Notes: a model not told the origin generated them from the letters alone. 64,000 nucleotides of DNA from Paragordius varius (GCA_964247055.1 OZ176050.1:10540001-10604000), one strand, 5' to 3'. Positions 1 through 13,060 are shown, counted from the stretch's first letter. Made by a program: numbers and translations.

Positions 1-1410
1 CAAAAAATTATTTTTGTGGACTTTGTTATTTTTGAAAAAAATGGCATTTTACGGGGGTAGCGGGTAAAAAGAGGGCCTAAATCAAAAGTGAGTCGACTAT
101 GTTCAGCGCGATCAAAAATAAGTAAACAAAAATCATATTTGAAATTGAATAGTCCAACACGTTCTCCAAAAATTTGACTTAACCCATTTTTCCCACGGGG
201 GGCCCGAACTAAGGACCTAATTCCAAAAAAGAACGAAGCTATTGTCGGGGCATTCATTAATGATTATATTTTTTCGAAGTTTGGATTTGAATGGGTCTAC
301 CGGTTTTCCTGTACCAGATCACAAAGCCAGCATTTTCCATTTTTATAAATATATAGATTACCATAAATAATGTATTAATATCCATATATCTTTTAACATG
401 CTATACATATGATAGATACTCCTTACTCAGCATCTATCATCAAAGAAACGCTTGACAAAAATTTTTGCCTTTTAACAGGTAATACAAAAAAACCTTCTCG
501 AATTTTTACAGTCTCATATCTTGGGCAAAAAAATACAATCAAAAAATTATTTTTGTGGACTTTGTTTTTTTTGAAAAAAATGGTATTTTACGGGGGTAGC
601 GGGTAAAAAGAGGGCCTAAATCAAAAGTGAGTCGACTATGTTCAGCGCGATCAAAAATAAGTAAATAAAAATCATATTTGAAAATGAATGGTCCAACACG
701 TTCTCCAAAAAATTGACTTAACCCATTTTTCACACGGGGTGGGCCCGAACTGGGAACCTAATTCCAGAAAAGGGCGAAGCTATTGTCGGGGCATTCCTTA
801 ATGATTATATTTTTTCGAAGTTTGGATTTGAATGGGTCTACCGGTTTTCCGGAAACGGATCACAAAGTTACATGAGGAATCAGTTTTTAGCGGGTAGCTC
901 CTTACCCAGCAGCTATCATCAAAAAACGCCTGACTAAAATTTTTGACTTTCAACAGGGAATACGTGGAATCCATATAGAATTTTTACGGTCTCATACCTA
1001 GGGTCGAAAAATCGATTTAAAAATTATTTTTGTGGACTTTGTTTTTTGAAAAAAATGGCATTTTACGGGGGGAGCGGGTAAAAAGAGGGCCCAAATCAAA
1101 AATGTGACCCCACTATGTTCGGCGCAATCGAAAATAAATAAACAAAAATCATATTTGAAATAGAATGGACCAACACGTTCTCCGGAAAATTGTCTTAAAG
1201 ACACGATTTTTGTAGACTTCTATTTTAAAAAAAACCGTTTTTCACACGGGGTGGGCCCGAACTGGGGGCCTATTTCAAAAAAAGGGCGAAGCTATTGTCG
1301 GGGCATTCATTAATGATTAAATTTTTTCGAAGTTTGGATTTGAATGGGTCTACCGGTTTTCCTGTACCAGATCACAAAGCCAGCATTTTCCATTTTTATA
1401 AATATATAGA
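1..1410 (-). mobile_element. Non-autonomous Helitron, 3' part cut off by the window edge
   Basis: This is a reverse-oriented copy of the element seen whole at 36649-38548. Read on the minus strand it starts at 1410 with TCTATATATTTATAAAAATG, preceded by A, which is a Helitron-type 5' end. The same 5' sequence recurs at about 357, 1053 bp further on; the other copy has the same spacing (36649 and 37700). The body consists of three or four diverged repeats of a 400-540 bp unit, marked by the words 'gggtaaaaagagggcc', 'gtccaacacgttctcc' and 'gaagctattgtcgggg'. The short open frames inside are not conserved between units and are not treated as genes. The 3' terminus would lie before base 1. Confidence 0.7.
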
Positions 1411-2029
1411 TTAATAAATTCTAACTATGTAAGACTGCATAAGCATCTATGGTATTTAGGTTGCGATGTTTATATTTTTTAAATTATTGGCTTTCAAAAA
1501 GAGGAAGGGGGCACCATAAGAGTTTTACTCCCCGTGCGCCGTAAATGCTCATCACGCCACTGTATTAATGACAAATATAACATTAAATATATGCCATTTA
1601 TAACCGGTCACAGTTATGAACATTTATAAATAAAATTCTAAACCAGATTGTTCGCATTTAATACACAAATTTATAGTATATATAGGGTATTTATTAAAAA
1701 AAAATTTTAAAGAAAGAATCAGTTTTGCCAGTCAAAAATATTTTTTTAATTTTTGCATCTCGCTTTACAGTATTTGTATTTCATCATTTACATAACAAAT
1801 GATTATGCTTCATATGCAAAAAAATTGAAATTGTACTAATAGCTTTTTATATAGTCGTGTCCTAAATCGTTGACAAACTATTCTAGACGGCATATAAAAG
1901 GGAAAAAATGACTTTTTTGTCCGAATAGTTGATAACTGATGATCGGAAATGCGCCTTAAATGAAAAAAAGTATATATAATTAATACACATCAAAATTTAG
2001 AATATATATAAAATATTCATCGCAAAGTC
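1411..2029. other. AT-rich intergenic sequence, no gene seen
   Basis: There is no conserved open frame on either strand. It separates the Helitron from a dispersed-repeat copy starting near 2030. Confidence 0.5.
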
Positions 2030-2530
2030 TCGGCATTCTTGGGTTTATTTCGAACTAGCCTAGGAAGAGGAAATTTGGGACTTTCGAAGTCCACATCTAA
2101 AAATTAAATTTTAAAAAATATAGTTTTGCTTTTCATAAGTATGATACATTTTAGTATTTTCGGAAGGAAGCATTTTCACCCAAAAAGTTTATTTAAGAAT
2201 ATCGCGAAATTTGCCTTTTTCTGCTATGAAACACTTACCACAAAAGTGTAACAATCACTCGTATGGACCAAAACCAAAAGCATCCCTATAATTGATATCC
2301 TATCATATATATAGTTAAACAAGTTATTTTTTATGGACAATTAATATAGACAATATATTTTGATATAATTTTGGTATGAAATGTCTAGATTACACCAGAA
2401 AATTTCATTTAGCAAAAAGTTGAGCAAATTTCGCATTTTTTTGATAAAAAGCAATTACCATAAAATCATCATTCGTAATGCCTAATACTCAAAACACCAT
2501 GAGTATCCTGCTTTATATCAAAGATTACAT
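2030..2530 (+). repeat. Dispersed repeat family A, copies 1 and 2 (diverged)
   Basis: The consensus runs roughly: 'cgaagtctcg', 'gaagtccacatctaaaa', a variable AT stretch, 'caattaccataaaa', then 'CTCGTAAGGCC..AAACCAAAAGCACCATGA'. A first copy ends near 2320 and a second partial one near 2530. Other copies lie at about 10740-11300 (-), 11820-12200 (+), 18030-18310 (-), 20160-20490 (+) and 47790-48030 (+). No coding capacity is seen. It is probably a MITE-like or other non-autonomous transposon. Confidence 0.55.
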
Positions 2531-2976
2531 ATTATATTTAGATAATTATTTTTGCACATTATTTGTCGAAATTAAATAATAAAGCGAGGTTCCTTTTTGA
2601 ACTTCAAAAGATAAATAGATAATTTTATAAACTTTAATAACTTTAACAAATATCCGTAATTTCTGGTGTAAATTGAATTCACATATCATCATAGATATTT
2701 TATATGATTATTGGTTATATAGCATAATTAATTCATCATGAAAGTTAACTCCTAATAGCTTCACCCTGGTAACATAAATTTTTTTGATAGAATTGATAGC
2801 ATGTGGTTAATATATTTTAATTATACCCACAATGTAATTTAAACATTATTTAATTAACTTTTAGCACATCTTTTTAAAAATAATTTTTTAAACACCTGAT
2901 TAGTTTATACGTTTGATTTGTATTTATATTTAGCAAGCGGTATCAACATTGCCCTTTATTATATGATTTAAAATTT

Positions 2977-5482
2977 ATGTCAAGCCCCAAAGATATTTAT
3001 TATGAGGCAAAAAAACCTCGAACAAAATGGCAAAAATTTATGCGAGCCATATGGAATTCCGATCGTAAAGAGTTTTTAGGCAGAAATGCTGCTAGTTGGG
3101 GTATTATCATTATAATATTTAGCCAAAATTTTAATTGCTTATATAATTTTTTACCTGTTTTTGGCTGGTTTCTTTGCCATAATGATGGTTGTTTTTTTAC
3201 GTACACTAAGTCGGACGCGTCCTCGATACATTTTAAGTGACAGTATTATAGGCACAAATCCTGGTAATATATTTATTAAAAAGATCAAATCATATCTTAT
3301 GCTAAAATATTTCAATATAGGTATGGGTTATAGACCTCATCCTGATCCTGAAAAAACTCTTATTTATTTTCATCCCAATAAACCAAACACTTATTCACCC
3401 TACATCGATGATTTAAACAAATTTTTGAAAAGTATGCGCATATTTTTTGTTGCATTTATTATGTTTATGATTATTTATAATTTACTAATTTATGTAACAC
3501 TTTTAATGATGCTAGTTATATATAAATATTTTTTGGCTCTAAGCAAAATATTTTCATACACATATTTAAACGATAAATATGCTTGAAGCCTTTTTTAAAA
3601 TAAAAATAACATATATTTTTTCATCATTGGTGTTGGTGATATATTTAATAATATTTATTATTTTAGAACTTTTTTATACCATATTTTAACTTTTTTCAAA
3701 ATTTGGCTAAAAATATTTTTTTGAATTATTTTTAAAGCATATATATACAATGGATAAATATTTTGCATTGTTATATGTATATACTTTGTGTGTTGTAGCG
3801 CGATGAAAGATTTATTATTAATTTTAATAGTAAAAAAATAATGAATTTATTGATTTAGATACAGTTTATGTAGTTAGCTATATTTAGTTAGCCTACTACA
3901 TAGTATGTGCGCAATACAAAATAAAGCTATAACTTAAAGAGTAATTTATTAAGCGGTTAAATGCCGGTTAATATTTTTGATTTTGCGGATATTTTGACGA
4001 AATACTTAGCGTTGTTTTTGCATAATGTTTACGGACTAAACCTTCAAAAATTTGAGTAAGCTGTTTTTTGAATATGATTTTCAATGCACGATTAGGTTTT
4101 AGCGAATCTATGTATTTTCTGTCGATTATGGTATATTATGTTATTCCACTCATTACAATAATATATTTTATATATAGTTAAATACATCCATATTATTGAT
4201 TATATGGTCGTTAAGAGCAAAAAAAGTTTAAATGTTTGAAACGAAGGAATCTTTTTTTATTGATTACACTTTTGATCTATTTTTCCATGTCAGCTTAAAA
4301 CTTAAAATTATTTTATCTAACAAAAATATAATCACTAACATATTTATATATATTTGATTGCTAATTTTGTACAATACAACCCATTTTTAGCATATGAAAC
4401 GAGTGATCAAATGGAAGGGGAAGATTTCCTCAATTGTAATTACCAGCAAAAGGTTAGAGATGAACAAATCTGTAAAGTCGATATTAAGGACGTGAGCGAA
4501 GGTTGTGATAAATCCAGGGATTATGGTTACAAGGATGGGAAACCATGCGTCCTACTCAAACTTAACAAAGTTAATTTTTTTACGTTTATACATATTTTTT
4601 TGGGTATTACTTTAAAGTGTGGATCCATATTTATTGGTTATTGGAAAGGTAAATAAATATAAATGATTGATATAGTGTGAAAATTTGTACCTACTTTTAT
4701 TTTATACAATATCTAAAAACTCTCCGCAAGTGACGTAAACATTAAGAATAAGTCACATTATTTCATAAGTATTAAATGACATAAAAATTTTAAAAATTAT
4801 AATATTGCATGCAATTGAAAATTTACATAATATATTAATAAACATTGACTTTAAAAATAAAGCACATGATTGTGAAAATATCTCAAATTTTAGTTGAGTC
4901 ACAAGTTTATCATAAACCTCCCTTACGGTATTATTCTTATTTAATATTACAACTATATATTTACTGATATAATTTATCTTTGACTGTAATGCAAATTTAT
5001 TGGCAGAAGAAATATTTTTTGTTTTTGTTAATGATGGTACACTTAAATATGTTTTCTTTTAACTTTATTTGAACATAATTTTTTTTATTGTTGATCTGAG
5101 ATTATGTCCAAAATTTGAACTTTTTGTAAAGAAAATAGGATGGGAACTACCTCTAATGTTTTTGCAAGTTTTTTGTTAAATACCTAATTTTATATTTGCT
5201 AATGTACAATTTGTTGATTTTTAGTAACTATCATCTATTTTTCTGGTCCAATAATTTAGTTCTCTTTTTTTTCATTGCTTATAAATTATTTATGAAGCAA
5301 ATTTCCATTGTAATTAAATGTGATGCATATAATGAATGAACAGATCAAAATTGCATCTCCGATTTTAAATTTTACCATATAACTATTATACTTTTAGGTT
5401 AATTTATATTATCATATGTATACTTGATATATACCCATTTTTTGTTCATTTAATTAAACATTAAACAGTGTTTACTTTATAG

Positions 5483-5514
<32 letters not shown>

Positions 5515-8142
5515 GCAAATTTGACAACTATTAAATTTTGCCATTTTTTTTGGTTTTTCTGGAATAATTTAATAGTTTATTGAAATTTATTTTTGACAAA
5601 ACTAGTTTCAGTTAATTTATATAAATTGGGACTAATTGCTTTTAGATGCTAATATATTATTTGTTCTTAATTTTTAAGATAATATGGGATTGATCTTAAT
5701 TTTAATAATGCGTGCGTCTAACCTTTAAAACTAGCTTGCTTTGTTACTAGCATCATTCATAATTTCCATTTTTTAGCAAAACAATTTTTTTTGCTATAGA
5801 GTATTTTAGTAGGTGTTTACAAAATTTTACCATTTTAATTATGTAAATATTATATTAATTGAAATATGAAGTTATATTTTTTTCATAATTATTTATTAAT
5901 GGTGTGTCATTTGAGATCAATAAAATTATTATAAAAATAATAGAATAGACATAAGTTTGGTGCTAATTGATTTTAAAAGGAATAATAATGATATGAATGC
6001 CACACTTATATCCTGTTTTAGATTAGATATTTTAATCAGTGCTTATTTTGCACCATTATTTTATCATAAACAAATGATTCATTGAGAAGTTTTTTAATTA
6101 TATAAGTATTTAATAGAATCATATGTTGCTTAAAGAGCTTAATATAAACGGTAATATAGTCATTATGAATATATTCTTTTTCACGATAATTTTATTTAAT
6201 TTCAATATTAATAATTATTTTAGATTTTTTGATTTTAATATTGTGTAACTTGAATAATGTTTTTTATAATTAAGATTTATGGGTGGAAGCCAAAGCCTTA
6301 TGCCCCCAACAAAATACCAACTGATGTTATAGCTTCTTATGATAATAGATATGTCACAATACGATGCGAAGGCGAAGTATAACATTAATTTTTATTTTGC
6401 ATTTTATGAAATTTATTAAAACTACTAATTAAATAACCATCTTTTTTTAAGTTTGATTTATCAAGTTTAGTAAAGAGTTGTCTTAATCAAAATCTAATGT
6501 TTCATTTTCATTTATGATGTAGTCATAAGTCAATACCGGTTTAATTAAGAAAAGGTGTGAGCGAAAAGTACCCAATCAAATAATTTTATAGTTCATCTGA
6601 CATTATACTATAATCACCCACAATTTAGTCCGCCAGAAGATCGTCTTTTTAGCATTCAGTATTGCTTTTATATCAGAAAAATTATGAAGTCATCGTTTTC
6701 TGCTAAAAACATATGCTTAAGATGCTCTATCGATAAAACATGTGAAACATTCGTAAATTTAAAAGTTGTGATTTTAAGAGAGAGAGACCAGGCGCTTTGA
6801 TAAACCATACAATTGCGAAAACGATAAAGTTTACGAGTTAATTATATGTATAAGAATTAATTCATAACGAGCAATGAGAAAGACCAATAACTTGTGAATA
6901 GGTTTCACACAGTTTCAACAATATCCAAAATCGCAAAGTCGCTTAAGAAATCTTTTTTTGAGCCACGTAAGGAATTTTTACTTCGAACTCTGAAAAGTGG
7001 TTTTTTTAAAAAACTTTGCTTCATTCCAAGCCAGCCTAGTAACACCAGGTCAAATCATTTGGAAAAAACTACTCTGTGTCTGGTGGGATTAGAGCTGTAT
7101 TTTGTTTTATGAACCCTTTAGAAGTCTGGTGAAACCGTTAATACACAACGTTATCGCCAACAAATGATTCATTTAATCATGCAATAATCGAAAAATGATA
7201 AGAATGGGCCAGAACACATGGCAAAATGATTGCATAATATTGCTCTCTTTTTCGCAACGAATCCAAGTTACCTTGAAATCGTTTTGATGAGCACTTTCGC
7301 ATCCCCCATACTATCCTGTGGTTCACACTCTCGCAGAGCGGTTGAATAATTTCGAAGACGTTTGGCTTGATGAAGTGTTTGCCGGAAAAGACAATCAGTG
7401 TTTCTGGCAGTCATTCTTAAATTATCTGAAGGATTGCGTAAATCTCGATAATGATTTGGATAAAATAAATATTTATTTTTTCAAATCACACTTTTTACTA
7501 AGAAACTGGTGTAAACATATGGCCACACTCTACATTTATTTATAAATATTGATTACAATGAGAAGTCAAGGATGAGAATCATAAATCAATATATAGAAAA
7601 TATTTGAAATGTTTTATTTTTTTAAATCCATTGTCAATGATTCTACCATCTATCTTTACTTTTAGATTGTTATAACTTTTATCAGAAATTAAATTCATAA
7701 ACGATTTATTGTTGTTGAAAATATTATGCCTTTTTCTTTATTCATGATTACTTTGCACAGTCAATGTATGAGTAATAAGCCAAAACATCTGACTTGCATA
7801 TAAACAGCGTTTTTTATCCTTAAGGCATCATAAAACTTTAGCCTTTTTTACTATATAACATAGTTATTTTACATTTATGCATTGTAGAACGCAGCGGATC
7901 AAGAAAATATTGGTGAAATAACGTATTACCCATCGCCCAAGGGTATTTCCTACCTAGCTTTTCCATTCCTCAATCAAAAGGGCTATCAGGAATCGTTTAT
8001 TATGGCAAAATTTAACAATCCTCAACGTGGAATCCTTATCAATGTTATATGCAAGGCTTATGCCGGTAACATTGTTCACGATAAACCAAATGAAGAATCG
8101 AAACTCCGTGGTGCTGTACGTTTTGAGTTATTGGTTGATTAA
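2977..8142 (+). CDS. ATP1B: Na+/K+-ATPase beta subunit (six exons, 303 aa, complete)
   Basis: Glycoprotein subunit that folds and delivers the Na+/K+-ATPase alpha chain to the plasma membrane. Exons: 2977-3100, 3123-3263, 3321-3431, 4391-4569, 6275-6376, 7888-8142; the sum, 912 nt, is in frame. The start is ATG 2977, followed by a cytosolic head with the family words WNSDRKEFLGR and ASWAKIL. One membrane segment follows (about residues 43-67, IAYIIFYLFLAGFFAIMMVV). The ectodomain keeps six cysteines in three pairs: NC/IC and GC..YGYKDGKPC in exon 4, then IRC (exon 5) and VIC (exon 6). It also keeps KLNKIYGWKPKPY across the exon 4/5 join. The length equals the usual ~300 aa. Intron 1 is only 22 nt and intron 2 is 57 nt; intron 5 holds a dead mariner. 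AATAAA lies near 8363. The family assignment is secure. Confidence 0.95.
3101..3122 (+). other. 22-nt spliceosomal intron in Na/K-ATPase beta
   Basis: The intron runs GTATTATC...ATATTTAG, exactly 22 bases and not a multiple of three. Reading through it breaks the frame. Removing it joins ASW to AKILIAYIIFY, the conserved junction of this family at the start of the membrane segment. Exon phase is 1 on both sides. Confidence 0.9.
3432..4390 (+). other. Intron 3 of Na/K-ATPase beta
   Basis: The donor is GTATGCGC and the acceptor CCATTTTTAG. The phase-1 join rebuilds ..NKFLKTYETSDQ.. . The content is AT-rich with no recognisable element. Confidence 0.75.
4570..6274 (+). other. Intron 4 of Na/K-ATPase beta, with a TA microsatellite
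   Basis: The donor is GTTAATTT after ..KLNK; the acceptor is ATAATTAAG before IYGW. This 1.7-kb AT-rich stretch holds a (TA)n run at about 5483-5511 and no other recognisable element. Confidence 0.75.
6560..7545 (+). mobile_element. Decayed mariner transposon (copy 1), in intron 5 of Na/K-ATPase beta
   Basis: The best-preserved part is the transposase C-terminus at about 7315-7480: VHTLAERLNNFEDVW.., then FAGKDNQCFWQSFLNYL, the mariner pattern '..FxSKDxxFFxxGI..LxxRW'. The N-terminal region near 6720-6830 aligns at DNA level with copy 2 ('catgtgaaacat..', 'aactgcgaa'). Frames are broken many times and no catalytic triad can be read. The right end (about 7500-7530, 'aaactggtgtaaacatatgg') resembles the ends of copies 2 and 3. 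It is a DNA transposon relic with no predicted function. Confidence 0.65.
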
Positions 8143-8480
8143 AAGTAAAGGGGGAAGAGAAATTTTATTTTTGGTTATATCTAATTTTAAAAAAAATAAT
8201 TTATTTGTGTTTGATTACCATATTATAATCAAGATGTGTCTCACTAAAATGTTTTTTTACCCGTATAAATCTAAGAATATGTGTTATAATGCATATGTTT
8301 TATGATGACTGGTTTTTTATATCTCACCACTCTCTCGTAAACCCTGACATATACAGATGGATAATAAATGTATCCCCCATGTTTTTTCGTTTCTCCAAAT
8401 AATATAAATATTTCGTATGAAATTATTAATTATATCAACCTATTTTAATACTACTTATTATACGCCTCATGGTATTCATA

Positions 8481-8515
<35 letters not shown>

Positions 8516-9641
8516 CATTTAATTTTTACTGAATAAGTGCTTTCCAATTCATAACTAAGAATATTATGTTTCCACTCTTTTTTTTCCACACGAAAAGGCT
8601 TTACATCCCATTATTTTTACATACATATACTATATATCATTATTTTACAACTTATTGATTAATGATGTAGATATATTTATGGCCATCTTAAACCTTACAT
8701 ACATATACATATAGATATCTGGTCATTCATGTATTTTGTAAATAAATGATAAAATTTTTGCGTATCAAAACATATAAAATACATATTTGCCGATCCTTAA
8801 ATTATTATTTAGTACTTTAAAAAAATATCCAGGTTAGTTAGGAAATGCACCCTACAAATATTTGATCATATTTGTTTGGTTTTTAAGTAAGGATACATAA
8901 TTTACCTTTTTTTATTCATTAATAAAGAATGGTGTTAATTCACGAAACAATGATTCGTTAATTGTTTTTTTTTGCAATATTAATTATTCATTGTGATATT
9001 AGTAAAATAAAAAATTAGCGATGAGTATGCTTAGCGGAATGGTAGAGTAAGTAGGGCGCCCGAATGACCGCTTAATTATGATCGAAATTTTATTTTTTCA
9101 TAATCACTCTCAGCCCTAAGCATGCGAATTATAAGGGGATGGGACTTTGTGTATTATAACTAAATTTTTCGTTTTAAAAATACTTGGCTTTTAAAATTTA
9201 TCAGGTTTATTAGACATGTTCAAAGGTAAATTTGATTTGTAAATTTTATTTTAAAGTTATAATTTTTGTAATTTAGGTAAAATTTGAAAAAGATTCTTAG
9301 ATGATGGTGATGGCTTTCGGTATCTAATTATATAAAATAAATGATTTTATTAATTGACTCGTGCATAGTCTTGAAAATCTTCACATATTTCTATCAAAAA
9401 ATGTTTATTGCATTAAAATATATTTGTCACCATAAATGAAAGATACTCCTTTAAATTAATATTTTGTTCAGGTTTTAAAATATTTTGTATTACATTAAAT
9501 ACTCACCTATTTCCTTTTTAGTGATTTCATCCATATCGATCGCTTGGAGCTTTTTCCAAATATTTTTTTTCCTTAAAAGATTAATATTTCATTCCAAAAT
9601 ATCGTTTAACATTTGGATCCATCAACACATTCATTTCAGTC
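8143..9641. other. 3' flank of Na/K-ATPase beta and intergenic DNA
   Basis: It contains a likely polyadenylation signal AATAAA near 8363, a (TA)n run at about 8484-8511 and the tRNA-like segment noted separately. No coding frame with homology was seen on either strand. Confidence 0.5.
9025..9125 (+). other. tRNA-like / SINE-head-like segment (doubtful)
   Basis: It contains TAGCGGAATGGTAGAG, close to a tRNA D-arm/A-box, and, 40 nt on, GATCGAAATTT, a weak B-box. It is flanked by the inverted words ATGCTTAG and CTAAGCAT. No clover-leaf with a proper anticodon arm could be folded by eye, so it is not called a tRNA. A tRNA-derived SINE fragment or a small TIR element fits equally well. Confidence 0.25.
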
Positions 9642-10020
9642 CTCCGATTCAAATAGGGAACCCCGAGCCTGTTTCAAATCAAATATTTTTAAAAATATGG
9701 AACAAACTTAAATTGCAAAAGTCTGCTTGTATTTAACATTAATGCACTGAAATATAAAAACAAAATTAATTTTAAAAAATTTGATAGTACTTATTTTATG
9801 GATGAACCTCAAGGTAAAACATGTATGTGCATTTGGTTATATAAATACAAAACCTTTTTTCTGTTTATATCAATGATAGAAACAAAATATTAATTTAGTT
9901 ATTTTGGCTTATTTATACAATTTTTATTTTGATCAATAAATTTAAATTGGAACCGTTTTCAGCAGTTTTTTAAAAAATAGCATTATTATATTCTGGGGTG
10001 TTTTGACATTTGAATCGAAG
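9642..10020 (-). mobile_element. MITE family B, copy 1 (reverse orientation)
   Basis: The ends are 'ctccgattcaaataggg' and 'catttgaatcgaag', matching the CTTCGATTYAAATTGGGG terminal inverted repeat of the copies at 22901-23449, 23504-23895 and 39721-40230. The interior shares 'atatggaa.aaa.tt.aa..ttgcaaaag' and 'aaatt.ggaaccg..tca'. There is no coding capacity. Confidence 0.6.
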
Positions 10021-10739
10021 TAATATTGCAACCATGTTCATAAAACAAAACAAAATTTTTGTAAATTTTAATTTAAGGATCCAAAAGTCTCATAACTTTG
10101 GCATTTTTTAAAAGGGAGTTTTCTCAAAATAATGCAAACGAAATTGCTCGATAAAATATAAGGTAAATTTTGGATCAGCAGATATTTTGGAAAAGTTAAC
10201 GTTGTTTAACATTTCATGATCTTTTCACTTTTTTGAGGCAGTTTTTTATCTCAGCTCAATTTTGTAAATAAACTACAGTTTTGAAAGTTATTTTAGTTAA
10301 ATTATTAAACATTGTATTTGTGTATTAAATAGAGCTTTATTTTTACAGTTTCGTGACTTCAAATGTCAAAAATTGGAACATTCCTAAAACATAATTACAA
10401 CAGCTGATATTAAAAAAATATATCAAATTTTTGCTAGTAAAATGTAGCCTGAAAGCTTAAAGTTTATTATTTACTTTTTCTAATCATAATAAACATTTAT
10501 TTGGCAGTTGCTTTAGCGATTTAAAAAATCGGAAACGGCAACGAAAATGTTTGAGATGAAGATTTTTTACAATTTTGCATTTTTAAAAAAAAATATATAA
10601 TGCGCTTGAAGGGCTAGAGAAAGCAATCTTTATTCGACTTAATAGCTTAATTTTATATTTAAATCTCAAATCACTCTGGGATATAAAACTACCCCAAAAG
10701 GTGATGGAGCTTTAATTTAATTTTTAGCGATTTTGTTGA

Positions 10740-11300
10740 AGGGTATTTTAGGGATTTTTTAAGCATAGTGGAAACGGTATAAAAATACTTTATATCACTT
10801 GAGATTTTGACTAAAAGATTTTTAATTAGAGTCAATTTTTTTTGAATTTAAAACAAATTTTTTATGCTAGATACAGAGGTGCTATAAACCAGCACATACC
10901 ACAGTCCACAAAATATCTTGGTGTAATTTATATATTATGATGGATAAATGTATTAACTTTCTCATGGTGCTTTTGGTTGTAAGGTCACAGGTTACATAAG
11001 AAATATTACCACTTTTATGGTGATAAATCCATATCTCAAAAAACCCACATTATGCTTAATTCTTTTGGTGAAAGCTTAATGCTTCATTATCATTGAACTA
11101 CATCATAACTAAATTTACAAAGCAAAATAAACATATTTTTAGATTTTGGCTCCGAAATACTCAAATTTTTGGCCCGCCCTAAAATGGGCTATATTTCTTA
11201 AAAAAACGCAATAATGCAATGATTTTGCGACAAATATTTTTAGTATATGTTAGATTATGACATCAAAAAAATATGTTTGAAAAAATGCATACATTGTATA
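10740..11300 (-). repeat. Dispersed repeat family A, copy 3 (reverse orientation)
   Basis: Reverse-strand words match the family: 'tcatggtgcttttggttg', 'attaccacttttatggt' and 'ccctaaaatgggctat'. The left side begins near 'ggaaacggtataaaaa', a motif found at the edge of several copies here (10771, 19845, 20065 in reverse, 62870 in reverse). Confidence 0.55.
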
Positions 11301-11819
11301 AAAATTATATTTCGAATTTTCTTGTGAGCGCATTTTGTGTTGTTATGGAGTACGGTGAAAACGGCATAAAAACACTTTTAGATATTATAAAAACATTTTT
11401 TTTCTATATCATTGATTATGATCAGTTTTATTCTTTAAGTTTAATTTATTCGTCCTCAAATTCAAGTATATATCTCTTAAACCCCATTAATGGAATTTTT
11501 AAAATAAATTATATACATATATATATATATTTCTGGCGTATGTAGTTTTTTATCAATATATGAGGGTAAATTTAAATGAAAACCACCAAGTTTGGGTGTT
11601 TTAAATTATCAATTGGAAGTTAGTTTGGGACATCCAGTTACCCAAAGGTATCGCGTCTTCAAAAAGTAGAATTTTTTGATAAAAATATTTTATACCCAAA
11701 TTTGAAGGTTAAAGAACCTTTTGACCGAAATTCTAAGGCACTAAATTACATAGAAAGGTCTATTTCTAAATTCTTAAAATGATTTTCTACGGTTTTTTCT
11801 CGCCAAAATATTATAAAAT

Positions 11820-12200
11820 ACGGTTTATTAAAACTTTGCTAAAAATTGAATTTTAACAAAGTGTATTAATCTAAAAATATTTTTGAAGTTATTATCTAGC
11901 ATAGAAAAATATTCTTCAAATTACAGCATATTTGTGATCCCGTTTTAGAGAGGGCCATTGAAAGCTTTGAATCACATCTAATTAACATTCCTTTGCCTTT
12001 TATTTAATATAGTTTATGTTGATATTTATGATGATTTACCAAATATATTTTTTAGCATAATAGCGAGTTTCGCCATCGATATAGAACGATTAGCACAAAA
12101 GTGGTAATAACTGTCTTAAGTACCCGTAAGGCCCCAAACCAAAAGCACCATGAGAACCTGAGACATTTATCTATCATTATATATATATATATATATATAT
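11820..12200 (+). repeat. Dispersed repeat family A, copy 4, ending in a TA microsatellite
   Basis: It contains 'agcacaaaagtggtaataac', 'gtacccgtaaggcc' and 'aaaccaaaagcaccatgag', the clearest version of the family 3' part, followed by a (TA)n run at about 12177-12201. Confidence 0.55.
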
Positions 12201-12269
12201 ATTCACCAAAAACTAGCGACTCATATTTAACATTCAGTAATCATGTGTAATTTTAAAAAAAGGTTATTA

Positions 12270-13055
12270 AACAAGTAAACAAGTAAAGGGTGTAGCGTCG
12301 GAAGATCGTCGGCCACCTGCCGTCAAGGCAATCCCTACCCACCCGTAATGCATTGAGCTTCAGAGCGGGGAAACACATCGGAGGTTGGGGTTGACGTTAG
12401 TATCTACATACATAAATAAATGCCTTCATGTTAGATGTGTTAATGGGAGTTAGTATAGTTAATAAGCTATATATATATATATACATATATTTTTAAAAGA
12501 AATGTTAATATCGCCTTGTTAGGTAAATAAAAGCAATATTTGAGTTTAAATAACCGTACAAACAGGGTTTGATTACTCCATAAAGTAATGTCAAAGGTCT
12601 ATATTGGATCAAATGTAGAGTTAATTTTAAGCTCTTATCTTTGGTGTGGAAGGGGGTCTTCTTTTGCTTCTAAATGAGTGTGGCCTTTAGGGTAGACCAA
12701 TTTTGGAGATCTTAGACATTACAAGCGTCAACGTTACCCCTTCGTGCGACCATGTTTCAGTTGTACTTCAACTGGGACGCTAACCCAGGATAAGTGGTCG
12801 GGGACCTTGCTCTGAGGTAAGTCTCAACTCCGACCAACAAAATGTCGGAGATTGGTAACCAGCCCTGCTCAAATATCAGCGGCTCCAACATTGCTTCCCA
12901 GGACGTCGTCCCACAATAATTGGCTAATAGTCTACTCAGAGTCGCGTCTTGCATGCTTTATACATTCAGTGGTACATTTTGTTCGTAATATATCTGTGGG
13001 AAGCAGTCTATATTCTTAACTAACTGTACAGGTGTTTACCATTAACAGATTTTGT
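12270..13055. repeat. Unclassified segment of higher GC, probably transposon-derived
   Basis: Compared with its surroundings this stretch is visibly GC-richer ('gatcgtcggccacctgccg', 'ggaagggggtcttctt'). A piece at about 12845-12895 ('ggtaaccagccctgctcaaa', then 'tatcagcggctcc') recurs diverged at about 13445-13480. A 65-codon open frame on the minus strand (12757-12954) shows no domain I recognise. The repeated pieces point to a mobile element of unknown type. Confidence 0.35.
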
Positions 13056-13060
13056 TTTAA

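Noticed and set aside
3161-3586. 141-codon open frame as a separate gene
   Set aside because: It is exons 2-3 of Na/K-ATPase beta read through the 57-nt intron 2 and on into intron 3.
12757-12954. 65-codon frame as a gene
   Set aside because: No homology, no start or splice context; within a repeat-derived GC-richer segment.
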